The notes: generated from the letters alone by a model not told the origin. Positions 47,673 through 59,730 are shown, counted from the first letter of the stretch. The stretch: DNA of 64,000 nucleotides from Takashimella koratensis (GCA_003116875.1 BCKT01000005.1:1364001-1428000), one strand, 5' to 3'. Numbers and translations are program-made.

Positions 47673-50600
47673 TCACGCTCCAAAGCATACCCAACCTCCC
47701 CAGAACATAGGGTCCTGAAACGGTCTATCGTCCGGCAACGCGTCCGCGCTCTCCTCCATCATCTCTTCAAACGCTCGCCCTGCAGCTGGATGTCTTGCAA
47801 AAAAATCGGGATCGCCTGTACTCGGCAAGTTTCTCAACCATTTCTGAGATTCAGCTAGCGCAATGGCTGGTCGCTGCCCTTTGAAGCGATCTTCGTCACC
47901 AGCGAGGTGACACTCGAAGAACTTGATACTAAGCAGAGTGGCGGCTGTATCTTCTAGCGCCCACAAGCTGCCTATGACGGCTGGGAATCCAACGATATGT
48001 AAAGCCGTCGGGAGAGACAGGAGTTCCTCTGGCTGCTCGAGGTTGTAACCCGCCGAGTAACATAGCGACAACATAGCTAGTCGGAAGTTTTTCGTCTGGG
48101 CGGGGCGGAGTTGATGAAGCTTGGTCGGGATCTCATATGCAAACAGAGGTCCGTCTGCGAGTTTGACCTTGGCGGTGCCTCGTTCCAAGGGCTTGTTGAA
48201 CCCGTGCGCCGCCACGAGTAGGTGTGTTTTGTCAGCGAGGTTCGTGACGAGGGCGTTTGTAGTTGCTGCTGGTCCTGTGAAGCCGACGGCGGAGAATGGC
48301 ATGAACATCTTAGATACCTCGGTGCACTCGATTGCAGCGTTAGGAAGCTGTCGCTTGGCTTAGAATGCTGATGTCAGCGTCCGTCTCAATCTTATCCGAC
48401 ATAGCCTATCTATGCACTCACGATCAGCGGCGGACGGGTTACCCAAGGAGAGGAGCGACTGTTCAGCACCAGGTCCCTTGGAGACCCGAGAGAGGCTATG
48501 CGCCATGGCAAATGCCGAAGGAGCGTATCGTAGCGGGAAGAAGTCGACCATGCGATGTTCCTTCCGGGGACCCCAGCGGAGGGAAGCAAGCGGCGCACCA
48601 GAGAGTGGACCACACAGAATAAGAGACATACCCTGGATGTGTCTACCCTCAGCCGCGAATATTCGATCCGCAAGGTTGGTCAACTGAGGCCCCAGATGCG
48701 GACCCAGGCTGTTGATCCACGAAGACAATGCGTTCGATGCTCTGTGCCACTCTTTCCGTTTCAGGTTGAACGTCAATGAATCGCGAACCGCTTGTTCGGC
48801 GGGGTAGTCGGAGGCAGCGACGAAAAACGTGTTGCGTTGTTGAGTCATAGCCAGGATGGAGATTCCACGCGTTGTCGGGTTCAAATAGACAAGCGGCCAC
48901 TGGGGTTCGGTCGCCCGCCAAAGATCGTCAGGGGTCGCCCACCGAGCGTCAATGTCACCGATCTTTCGGATGGTAGCAAGAGCCACAGGGATCTCGCTGT
49001 CACCCTTCAAGGTCAGGTTAGGCTGTAGGGGAGGAGTCAGTACTTTTAACAGTATGACGTATGACCCACCTGCGCCACTCCTGCCTCGAACAAGATTGCC
49101 CTAGTCCGTACTTCTCGGCCTCGCCCCTGCTCAAGGTAGAGCATTGCCGCCTCCAAATCTCCTGCGTTTGCGGCGCATACGCTCGCGAGCCGATACATCA
49201 TGTTGAACTCGAGATACAACCGTGCTCGAGTCAACTCGTGTTGAGCGGTCAAGAACGTCTTCCTCTCTTCGTCGATCGCCTTGGCAAAGAGCGATGTCGC
49301 GTTGACCCAGTCGCATTGTCGAGCATGTGCCGATCCAAGACTGGTGTAGACCTTGATCCTCTGCAAAGGGGTGAGCTGGGTAATGAAGTCTGGGGTGATG
49401 CGTTTCGCCGTTTGCCAGAAGCCCTCGTCGTCCCCCAGTGCCTCCTTGATCGCAAGATCTTGTTACCCAGCAGCGCCACGTCCATCTGGTAGATACCGCC
49501 GCGAGTCAAGTTGATGGCTGTTTCGTAGTGCTCGATGGCTTGTACGAGAAGCTGACGTCTCTCTTCAGAGATGGGTACCGTATCGTCCGCGAAAATGTCC
49601 ACCAACTCCGATGGGCTTTCGGCAAGCTGCGATTCAAGCAGTACCTCTTGTTCCGCGACCGCAAGTGAACCAAGCAATAGGTGCGCTTTCCCGACGAGCG
49701 AGCGTTCTTGAATCCGGTCTTGTTGGCCGATGATGTACTCGGATACCCGTCTAACAAGTTTAAAAGCGTCATCATGCCTGGCATCTTCGATCGGAGTCGC
49801 ACGTAACATTTGGGCGATGGCACACACGGAGAAAGAGAAGTCCTCAAAGTTGTCGTCCGGACTCCGATACCGTAGTAGAACCATTGCAACCTTGTGACTG
49901 ATATTTCGACTCAGGCTGAGCTGCTCGGTGTACGAGTCCTGCTTGAGATCCAAGACCGAGAACATGTTCAACAAGTTGCCGATAATAGCTGTGCGAGTCC
50001 AGTTGAACTTGTTCGATGGTTCCGCAGTATCTGCGCTGTGGCTGGCGATCGTATGACTTGGCGCTGCATCCGTGGACGAAGGCTGTGCTCGAGGTGCCTG
50101 GTAGGCTCGGGCCCCGGGAACCGGTGCTTCTTCGATTGGAAGGGCAGTGAGGCTAAGCTCGAGTGCGTATTGCGAATGTCGGATCGCCAGCATGAGGCTG
50201 GTATTGATGTCGTCGACGTTAAGCAAAAAATACGCCCCAGCCAACCGTTGATTCGCTTTGATCTCGACCAACGCTGAATTTTCAACATCGCGGTATCCCA
50301 GCGTCTCAGTGAGTCGAGTTCCCGATGCGAGTTGGGTCGCCAGGAAGTACTCATCGAACGCCGCTCGCATGTGTCCGTCAGGATCCTTGCTTCGGAGCTG
50401 CATGAGAACGTCGCCGTGGAAGATGTGAAGCCAGATCAGATACTTGATCAGTCCCAGCTCCAGAGCCTCGCCGATCGCCTCCTCGCATTGCTTCAAGTGT
50501 CGCTCCTCGATTTTGAGCGCCGATAGCGCGTCCCCGAGATCGACAATGAACCGTTCCAAGGCTTCCTGCCGCGTTGTACGCTCGCGTGCCAGCTCGAGGC

Positions 50601-51306
50601 AGAGTCGAAGTGTTGCTTCAGGCTGTCCAGCGGCGGCGGCGTCGATCAATCTAGCGAACCTCTGGTGTATCGCGCGCAAGTGCATGAAACGGCTCGACAA
50701 CACCTCAGGACGTTGAGAAACTTGATCCACGAGCTGTGACAGGGCCTTGAGTGATGCCTCCTTGGAGCAAAAGTACTCCACTTTGTCGATAGTGTCGAGT
50801 CGACTGATTCGACGGATCATGTGTTGTAGGACGAAGATAGTGTTCTCTGACGGTGGGCTGCATGGACATGGGAGTCGATCCACGCCATTGTTGAATTGTC
50901 GCAAGAACAGCTCGATATCGGAGCACAGGTCATTCCACTCGCCCGCGTCCCTTTCGGACTCGATAGAGTCGTAATCTTCGTACTCGTCCTCGATGTCTCG
51001 TTGGACCTTCCCTGTTCTGTCAGGTCGTGCTTTGCCAGCGTCTCGATCCTTATGCGCATCGGTAGTCTCACCGTCGGCCGTCGCGCTACTAACACCATCC
51101 GCTTGAACCGCCGACTCGAGAAACTTGGCGAGGTCGCGAACTAGGTGGCGCACGTTGATGTCGACGGAAGCTGGGGGAAGGCAGATGGGCGTCGCTCTAG
51201 CAGACATGCCGTTCGTTGGAGAGAAGGTGCCAGATCCGTCGGCTGGGTCTGACGAGGAGAACATCCAAGGCCCAAGAGCTGGTGAAAACAGTGAGTAGCT
51301 AGACAA
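47673..51306 (-). pseudogene. TPR-like/CHAT-domain protein, paralogue D (frame disrupted or extra intron)
   Basis: Exons 49070-51306, 48422-49022 and 47673-48358 sum to 3524 nt, one base short of a whole number of codons. The frame changes near 49450-49455: DVALLGNKIL is followed, one base missing, by IKEALGDDEGFWQTAKRITP, which aligns with paralogue sequence. An alternative is a 77-nt phase-compatible GT-AG intron at 49390-49466, but that would delete the paralogue-like residues. The N-terminus is longer than in A-C (about 130 extra residues, acidic DEYEDYDSIESE). The CHAT part has WPLVYLNPTTRGISIL, LILCGPLSGAPLASLRW, His in LLVAAHGFN, Cys in MLSLCYSA (Asp after Cys replaced by Tyr) and end FWGGWVCFGA. 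Confidence 0.75.
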
Positions 51307-52813
51307 TAGGATTAGTGGTAAGTTCGACCTCTGTGAGTGCTTGTGTGTTTGCTTGATCGGTCAGTGCGTTGCCAAAGGCATCCTTTCATGACACCTTAGC
51401 ACGAGCTTGCTCAGCGGAGTCTGAATCTAACCAAAGCACGCCACCTGTTGCGGACTCAGAACCTTCAGTGTTTGCTATGGCTTTGAAGTTTTTCATCCAG
51501 CTAGCAATTATCCACTGATGCTCGAGCCCGAATGCAGGTGGCGTATCGAGCGACCCGCGTGGAGGTGACGGTCCGGGGGCTTTACAAGAAGCGAGCGTAT
51601 GACCCGCTGAGTGCTGTCTGGGCGACATGACCCCGATGAGTTTCCTCTTGCACGCGAGACACCACATTGCTTCTTGCTTCGTCTGGGTCTCCAAGGGTAG
51701 CCGTTCAGGTGCGTATGCGTGTGTTCATTACTGTTTCGAAAAGCGGAGGAGCGGGCTTGACAACGGGTTCGTTGTCTCGCAACAGTGGCGAGAAACCAGC
51801 GACGGTGCCGAGCCCTGGCAACGGGTGAAACGACACAGTGCAGGGTGTGCACGAATGGACACCGACTTGGCGTCGTGTTGAAGCCTCATCATGCTGGTGA
51901 TAGGAAGCTGCACTCCTGGTTGTGCCAAAGGGACATCTTACTCCACTCGCCAGCCAACGACCCAAGCGAGCGTCAGGTCTGCTTCACTGCTGGCAAAGAA
52001 AGCTCGAGGCAACATGTGTGAACAACCACGGAAGTAGCCATATCGAGCCATGGACAAGGGTTCTCGAAACTAGACCTGCTTCCTCCTCGAGAGCGACAAG
52101 TGGAGAGCATAGGTTGAGGTTGAGGGAGCCGAGCACGGACGGGAAGGGTCTCTTGTTCTTGTCGATGAGTTGCCGATAAAGCGGTGCCTGACGACTCCCG
52201 TTTTCAATCTTCTGTCTCCCGGATGCAATAACAACGCAGTCATCGTTCCACTCTTGACTCTTCACTCACCGCTAGCCACGTACCCATTCCCACTGACCAC
52301 ACACGGAGTCTCAGGGTGAGGAGGTACGAGAGGCATGCATTGGTCATGAAAGTATGTTCAAGGTAGGCAAGGGCATCACTTCCCCGTTGTTCTGACGCTG
52401 AGATTGAACTGATCAGCGTTCCCGTTCCCACATGTTCCGTCGCTATTTGAGAGTGGAAGGAAGGGGGTCGAAGGGGTCCAAGGAATGGTAGGGGTTGTAG
52501 ACAAGATTAGATCTGGAGTCACCTAGCCGACAAAGGAGCGCGATGACAGCGACGCGATGTGGACAGCTGTGCTGTGGTGGTCTGGAGACGGAGATGTCGA
52601 CGCTGCGCAGGCAGGTGGATCGTGCGATGCGGCTCACCAGGCCTGTTATTGACTGACTACTTAACCCCTTGATCTACCTTGCCTTCTCAGTGCTTGCTCA
52701 CCTGTCCCACCTCTTCCTACCTTTCCTTGTTTCTGTCCTACGCACTGCGTGCATCTCGGGCGACAGCGTCACTGAGAACCGATCCGAGAGCTTTGCCATT
52801 GTCTATTCCAATC
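51307..52813. other. Intergenic: divergent region, CHAT D / aspartic protease 1
   Basis: About 1.5 kb. Short frames on both strands show no domain or splice-consistent extension. No gene seen; promoters of both flanking genes expected. Confidence 0.5.
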
Positions 52814-54755
52814 ATGATCGGTTGTACCAACACCCTTGTCTTGACCGCCGTCCTGCTCACTGGGCTGAGTAGGGGTAGTCCCCATCCTCGTTCAGTCTCT
52901 TCCTCATCGCTGGCGAATCTCAAGTAGGTCCGGATGTCTGGACCTCCTGGGACCTCCTGGGACTCACATGCCTCGCGCCGACGCTGACATCCGCCAGGGT
53001 CTCCAACTTTGACTTTGCCGCCACGAGGGAGGGTGAGTCTTTTGTCGCCTTCTACTCTACCCCTCTCGCTGACACGCTTTATCACCCTCACTCTCTTTCA
53101 CTGTCACTTCAGCCTTCACTGTTAGACACTCGCGCAACCTCGCTGCGTACAATGCCAACAGACGCAACAGCGACCGCCAGGCCGCCCAACAAAAGCTCAA
53201 AGACACCGCGACCGCACTTGCCTCCAATTCCTCTGCCGGTCCCGCCCAGCTCTTCGACCTCGTCGAAGACGGCGAAGACGTCACTTACCTCCTCTCCGTC
53301 TCTTTCGGCACCCCAGCTCAGACCAACCGCCTTGTCATCGACACTGGGTCCGGAGACCTCTGGACGACTGACATCAAGATCATCAACTCCGATGAGATCG
53401 GATTCGACCCGACCAAAAGCTCAACGATCAATATCACCCAGACCGAGTTTATGGATACTTACGGGACGGGGTCGGTGATGGGGACAGTCGTATCGGACGT
53501 CTGCTCCGTTGCTGGATTCACCTTGAACAACCGTGTTTTCGGAGTGGGGACCATCCCGGACTCGGCCAACGAAGGCACCCCGATTGATGGGATCTTCCGT
53601 GAGCTCCACCTTCCGGGTCAGCGAAGGAGATTCTGACGAGAGTGCGACAGCCATGTCCAACTCGATTCTCAGTACCATGGGCGTTCCGACTTACTTCGAA
53701 GACCTCATGTCCACCGGCGCTGTCAGCCAGCCCTACTTCTCCATATACCTGGGTCGCGGCGCCTCGTCAAGCTCGTCGAGCTCGTCTAACACCGCCAGCC
53801 TTGTTCAGAACTCGGGTCAGCTCTGCATGGGTTGTATCGTGAACGTCGCCACCGTAGGCAGCGTGTGAGTTGTTTGTCATCACCTCCAGACGTCTCTATC
53901 CCGTTTCTACCTTGCACGCAGACGTGACTCACACCGAGCTCAGCGTGTACACACCCGTTACCGAGTTTGCCTTCTGGACCATCGCTCTGGGTGGGATGAG
54001 TATCGACGGCAAGGCCATCAGCAGCACCTCTGGTCTCGCCATCATCGACTCTGGCACCACGTGAGTCGGCTGTCCAACCTCCTCTCTCTGAGAAGCCGCT
54101 AAAATAGTCCGTCTACAGCATCGCACTCGTCCCTACCGCCATGGGCCAAGCCATCGCCTCGGCCCTCGGCGGCCAAGTTACCTCTGAAGGCGCGATCGTC
54201 GTACCCGTTGACTCGGTCTCCGACTCCACCCAATTCGGATTCACTTTCGGCAACACGACATACACCATCCTCCCGACCGACCTTGTGCAAGGGTTCGCCG
54301 ATAACAGCAAGTCTAGCTACGAGTTGTCGATCATGGTGGAGGATATCACCGATGCCAGTGGACAGACTTCAGCTCTGGTACGCTGGTGACTGGTCGCGCT
54401 TTCAATGGTTCAGACTTAGCTGACCTTTCTTTATCTCACCTTCCATCCTGGATGCTCTACTCCATAGCTCGGCGACATCTTCCTCAAGAACGTGCTCGCC
54501 GTTTTCTCCTACTCTACTGACGGCGAGCCAGCCGTAGGCTTTGCTCAACTCTCCTCGGACACTGGCGCAGCCACCACGGCGTCGATGGCTACGGGGATGG
54601 CTACGGCAACTGCCGCCGCGACAGGCGGAGCACTGGACGCGGGTATGTCGAACATGTCAATGTCGAGTTCAGCTGGAAGGGTCGTGCAGACCTGGTCTAC
54701 CTTGCTAGGCGGGAGTATGTTGGCGATGGTGGTCTCTGCTACTTGGATACTGTAG
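52814..54755 (+). CDS. Pepsin-like aspartic protease, secreted/GPI-type, copy 1
   Basis: Extracellular acid protease (family A1). It starts MIGCTNTLVLTAVLLTGLSR, a signal peptide, then a propeptide (about residues 25-80). The mature domain begins FDLVEDGEDVTYLLSVSFGT. The catalytic Asp residues are in VIDTGSGDLWTT and IIDSGTT, with the flap region near YGTGSVMGTVVSD and a Cys pair in QLCMGC. The C-terminus is Ala/Thr/Ser/Met-rich, then a hydrophobic tail LLGGSMLAMVVSATWIL, consistent with a GPI anchor signal. Six or so introns; one (after PIDGIF) rejoins at AMSNSILSTMG-like sequence. It is a tandem paralogue of the gene at 56328, in the same orientation. Confidence 0.93.
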
Positions 54756-56327
54756 CTTTCTTTTGCCGCTCATCTGTCACCCAACAAGAATGCAGAGCTA
54801 TGCCGAACAAGTTGTGTTAGCTCGGCGAGTTGACTGCACATGACTGATTGGATCTTCGTTGTCAAGGGTGAAATTGAAACGAGTTGAAAAGAGACATGAC
54901 GTCCATCACTCTAGGGGCATGCAGCTATTCTAGTCGTTGCCACCAAGACTTCACTGTTCCCGGACCGGTACAAGTTTAGCCCTGACACTCCAGATGTGTG
55001 ACGTGCGCCGTCATCTATCATGCATCCGCTTGTCGGTTTGCCCATCATGCTTGTCAACATCTACGATCCGCAGCCTCTTCATTGCAAGACGACTCGGCAT
55101 CGACACGATCGATCCGAGATGGCCGGGGCGATGAGACACCAGGGCGATTGCCATCATGCAATGCAGTCGTCACAAGGTACGATGTCACTAGCGCCTAGCT
55201 CGTCCCTCTGTCCAGCAGTGCCCGTCCTTTATGGGGACGAAGAAGACACCGATGTGAGTTGCCGAAAGGAGCCGAGGCATCACATCAGTCTCCGTCGGCG
55301 ACGCCACGGCACATTTTGATGGGCGCTCGTTGGACGCTGTGCATACGTGGTCTGCTTCCGTCCCCGAGACGCAGAAACGAGGGTTCCTACGTTCCTACGT
55401 TCCCCCTGGCAAACGGAGAACGGTCGCTAACGACCGGCCTTCCGGCGCTGCACCATCAAGGGAAGGACGATCGCGCCCTGTCAAAACATGGCGCACCGAA
55501 GCGTAGAGAATGAGAAAGGAAGGACCGAGGACAGATGATAGAGTAAATCACAGTCTGGGAGCTTCATACTCGGGCAATGCACGCGAGGCGAGGCAACTCG
55601 AGACCCTCGCGGCGATGTCGTTTTCCCTTCCCCGCTAGCCGCGATCGATTGCGTACTTGGTCGTCAAGTCTCAAGGCAAGTGCCTGTCCCCGGACTAATT
55701 ACATGCTTTTTTTCCTGACCTTGTTTTACCCGGACCCATTGGGGGGACCTTGCTTCGCCTGCGGATCCTGCGGATGGGATGCAGTACTGACCGTCACGGG
55801 CGGAACCAAAGACAGACAAAATCTTCGGCAAGGTCCACAGTCCGCGTGTACCCCAGCACCAAACCGCACTTGTTACGCGAGGGCGAGGGAGGGGGGTCAC
55901 CGCCCTTGAGACGAAGTACGAAGCGAGAGGGGCAACGAGGACGGGGATCAGGATCAGGGCCGTACACACAGACTTGCCGTTCAAGCGGTGTTCCTGCTCA
56001 CTCTCGCTACTTGCCGTGGAGTGCTCGACTCGGTGCTTAGCCATGCTGCTCAACGCGCGCCGAACCGGCACCTTGTCTTAGCTCAGGAAAGCGGCGAGGT
56101 ATCAGTGATGCCAAGATCAAAAGTCGAAGGAGTATACGCACTTCGGGCAATGATGCGAGGAGGCGACTCCGTGGTTGGAAATAGACACACGAGTCAACGT
56201 TGCCGATCTGACGATGCCGAGAAGGCGGTGAGAGGCGGGTACCTCATGTCCAAGAAGATACATAAAGCCCACCCTCTTGGCCCCATTCTCCCCTCATCAC
56301 TCTCTCGTCTTCAAAAGTTTTGTCAAC
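54756..56327. other. Intergenic between the two aspartic protease genes
   Basis: About 1.57 kb with no supported gene. The last 100 bp before copy 2 are pyrimidine-rich (cattctcccctcatcactctctcg), as expected for a promoter/start region. Confidence 0.5.
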
Positions 56328-58402
56328 ATGGTTTCCGCTATCACGACGGTGCTCGTGTCCGGAGCCTTGCTCGCTGGCTTCAGCAAGGCCAGCCCGTACC
56401 CCCGAGCTGCCTCTTCTCTGGCATCTCTTCCGTAAGCGTTGCCTCCTCCCCCATCCTCAGCCTCTAAGCGCTTCTTTTCTCCGCATGCAGCTGACAACTC
56501 TTCCCAGCGTGTCTACATTCGACTTTACCGCCGCCAAGGAAGGTACGTAGCCCTTCTCTTTGATGTGTTTGAGCTCCCCGCTGACTTCTTCGCTCACTCA
56601 GCCATCGCTGTCAAGCACGCCCGAAACCTCGCCAACTACGCCGTCAACGCTGGTAGCGAGACCCACCAAGCTCTTCAGAAGAACATCCTCTCCGCTGCCA
56701 TTGGCCTCGAGCTTGCTGCCAATGACACTGCCGGCCCTGCTGAGCTGTACGACCTCGTCAAGGACGGATCCGATGTCACCTACCTTTTACCCGTGTCCTT
56801 CGGTACTCCCGCCCAAACCGACCGACTGGTTGTTGATACTGGTTCTGGTGACCTTTGGACTACCTACACCAAGGTCGTCAACTCTCAGGAGATCGGATAC
56901 GACCCCAGCAAGTCAAGCACCTCGGTCGTGACCAACACCCAGTTTGAGGATAGCTACGGCAAGGGAGATACGTCCGGTACTATCGTTGAAGACACTGTTT
57001 CCGCGGCTGGGTTCACGTTGACTTCGAGGCCCTTCGGAGTGGGGACTGTCGCCGACTCGGCCAACGCCAACACCCCTATCGACGGCATCTTCCGTAAGTG
57101 GATCACATTGATACAATTCTCTTGAATAGAGAAATGCGGCTGACAAATCGCCTCTGCAGCCATGTCAAGCTCGGCGCTCAGTAACATGGGGATTCCCACT
57201 TACTTCGAAGACCTTGTCCAGACCGGTCTCGTCGCCCAACCTTACTTCTCACTCTACCTCGGCCGCGAAAGCACGACGGTGACGTCTGACAGTCTTGTTC
57301 AGAATGGAGGGCAGCTTTGCATGGGCTGTGTTCCGACCAATGTGCCGACGACTGGTAGCCTGTAAGTATGGTTCCTCTGATTCTCATCTCAGTCAAGCTT
57401 GAAGCTGACAAATGTCGATGTAGCGTCTGGAACCCAGTGACCGAGTTCGCGTACTGGACGATCGCACTTGGTGGCCTTAGCATCAATGGACAAGGTATCA
57501 CCGGCACCTCTGGACTTGCCATTATCGACTCTGGTACAACGTGAGTTGTCTCCTTCACACCAAGACTTTACGTGAGGATTTGCTAACTTGCCATACGATC
57601 TTTCTGAACATGCAGTATCGCCTACGTCCCTACAGCCACGGCACAGGCGATCGCTTCGGCTTTCGGCGGCCAACTCGCTTCCGACGGGTCGATCATTGTT
57701 CCTGTGAACGCTGTTACCGACTCTACCCAGTTTGGCTTCAGCTTTGGCGGAACAACCTTTACTATCGCCCCTATCGACTTGGTCCAGGGCTACGCGGACA
57801 ACACGAGGTCGACGTGGGTGTTGTCGTTGATGGCTCAGGACATCACAGATGCAGCCGGTCAGCCTGCGGCTTTGGTAAGTGGCTGTCTAGATAATCTAGT
57901 CGACCTTCCCCACCCCTGTCGAAACGACGTACTGACGCTTACACGCCTGCAGCTCGGCGACATCTTCATGAAAAACGTCCTCTCCGTTTTTTCCTACTCC
58001 ACCAACGGTGGCCCCGCGGTCGGTTTCGCCCAGATCTCCTCCTCTTCCTCTGCCTCTGGATCTATCACCGGCGCCGTCGCCACCGCGACTGCGAACAACA
58101 TCACCCAGCCGTCTTTCTCGAACGCTAAGATCACTGCCACGCCGTTCGCCGTCTCGGGCTTGTCTGGTGTCACTGGTACCAACGCGGCAACGGGCGGGGC
58201 GAAGTCTGCCAAGGTTATGGGTACGGCCAAGGGTGCTGCGACCAGTGGAGGTGGTCTGACGGGGGCATCCTCGTCTGCGTCCGCGGCGAGTGCATCGGCG
58301 AGCAAGAGTGCTGCAGTGAGGATCGGAGTGAGCATGGAGGTCTTAGTTGGTGTCGCGCTTGCTACGGTATTCAGCGCCGTCAGTGTAGTTTTCACGCTTT
58401 AA
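56328..58402 (+). CDS. Pepsin-like aspartic protease, secreted/GPI-type, copy 2
   Basis: Paralogue of the preceding protease. It starts MVSAITTVLVSGALLAGFSK (signal peptide), followed by a propeptide and ELYDLVKDGSDVTYLLPVSF. The catalytic Asp residues are in VVDTGSGDLWTT and IIDSGTT. Other matching blocks are GIPTYFEDLVQTGLVAQPYF, QLCMGC, EFAYWTIALGGLSI and FGFSFGGTTFTIAPIDLVQG. A Ser/Ala/Gly-rich stalk of about 110 residues, longer than in copy 1, leads to a hydrophobic tail VGVALATVFSAVSVVFTL, the likely GPI signal. Intron positions appear to match copy 1, supporting recent tandem duplication. Substrates unknown; family members degrade extracellular or cell-wall proteins at low pH. Confidence 0.94.
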
Positions 58403-58562
58403 GTTAGAGGCCAACCGTTTTTTATGCCTATGTTAGGTGTTATAGTCCCACAGTCTACGCAGGACCGACAAACTCCAACTGTTGCAGACCAGATAGCGTT
58501 CGCATTCACTGACAAAGGACCGAAACCAGCGACAATCTACGACACGAAGTTTCCGACTTCTT
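58403..58562. other. Convergent 3' flank
   Basis: 160 bp between the protease stop and the SDR-relic stop; nothing notable. Confidence 0.4.
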
Positions 58563-59730
58563 CTACGCCTCCCCAATCATTTCCTTGAGCTTGTTCCATA
58601 GGGCGAGGCGGTTCTGCGCATCGTTTGCCCAGGCGCCGAGTTTCATCTCGTTGAAATTCGGTCCAAACATTTGGACTTTACCCAACTCTTTCCCTCCGCC
58701 GGGCTTAAGGAGGATCTGTAGTTCACCACAGTCAGTCGTCATTCGCCCTACAACGATCACAGACAAGTAAATTGCGGTCTGTCACGGATCGGGATTGGGC
58801 ACGACCTGCGAAGTGAAGTGACTCTCGTAAGTGGGCAACACGGCGTAGTCGTTAGGGTCCTTGGCCGAAGTCTTGAGTCCGATCCACATAACGGATCGGA
58901 TGAGGGGCGGGAACGCCGAGAGCGTGAAGAGCTCGGAAGCCACCAGCCCTAAAGGTTTTAGTACGGTATGCGATTGAATTTTGAAGAGTAGGAGAAGATG
59001 AAATGAGGATCCTGGAGGACGGATCCGGCTATTCAGTGAACATTTCACGCTTACCTGGGAACAGGTGGTAGAAGGTGTACTGGGGGTACCGGACCCTCAT
59101 CTCCTGTGGAAAGCAATATCAATATCATCAGTCAAAAAGATCTCATGCCACCACGATCGGCTACAACCTGGGCTTACCTGCATGAACCCATCGATGACCG
59201 AACTATCCCTCATCGATTGATTCATGCAATACCAACTTTCGCTCTTTCCCAATTTTGATTTCGCCACAAGCGAGAGATCAGAGACCTCGAGGTCGGGCAT
59301 GTTTTGACCCGGGTTACAAACGGACATAACGACCGCGCCCGGGTTGAGGACAGAGGAGGTAATGAGGAGGTAGGAGATTGCGAAGCGGGATACACATTGT
59401 ACTGCGAATTCGGCCCCGATGCTGTGTGAAGAGAAAAGAGTTAGAGATACGAAGGAAGAGTCAAAGGGTGATGGACGGTAACTGGGATTTGGACCTACCC
59501 TTCCTCGTTGAGGTTGAGGGTCCCAGTCACGCAACCGTTCTGGCAGAGGACCTAGATCATGTAAGACATAATGTCACCGAATACGAATAACCTTTTGTCC
59601 TCTCATCGGTGCTTTCTCCAGGAAACGATGCTAGTTGTTGACCCTTACTTACCAAGTAATCGATGCCGCTTGACCCTACGACCCGCTCGTTTGTCGCCGA
59701 GGCATACCGTGGCCGAAGCTCGTCCGTCGG
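58563..59730 (-). pseudogene. Short-chain dehydrogenase relic, N-terminally truncated
   Basis: Diverged tandem copy of the SDR gene at 60426-61920. Matching blocks, 3' to 5' on the plus strand: KLGAWANDAQNRLALWNKLK before the stop, GLVASELFTLSAFPPLIRS, RVRYPQYTFYHLFPG, VSDLSLVAKSKLGKSESWYC, GAEFAVQCVSRFAISYLLI, and SSGIDYL near 59653-59675. Upstream of that the copy fades. No Rossmann TGxxxGIG motif or start codon is found up to 60425. The donor that follows PAYV in the intact gene (gtacgt) is gagagt here, so splicing would have to use a site 18 nt further on. Missing the cofactor-binding half, it is unlikely to be an active enzyme. The right boundary is approximate. Confidence 0.75.
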
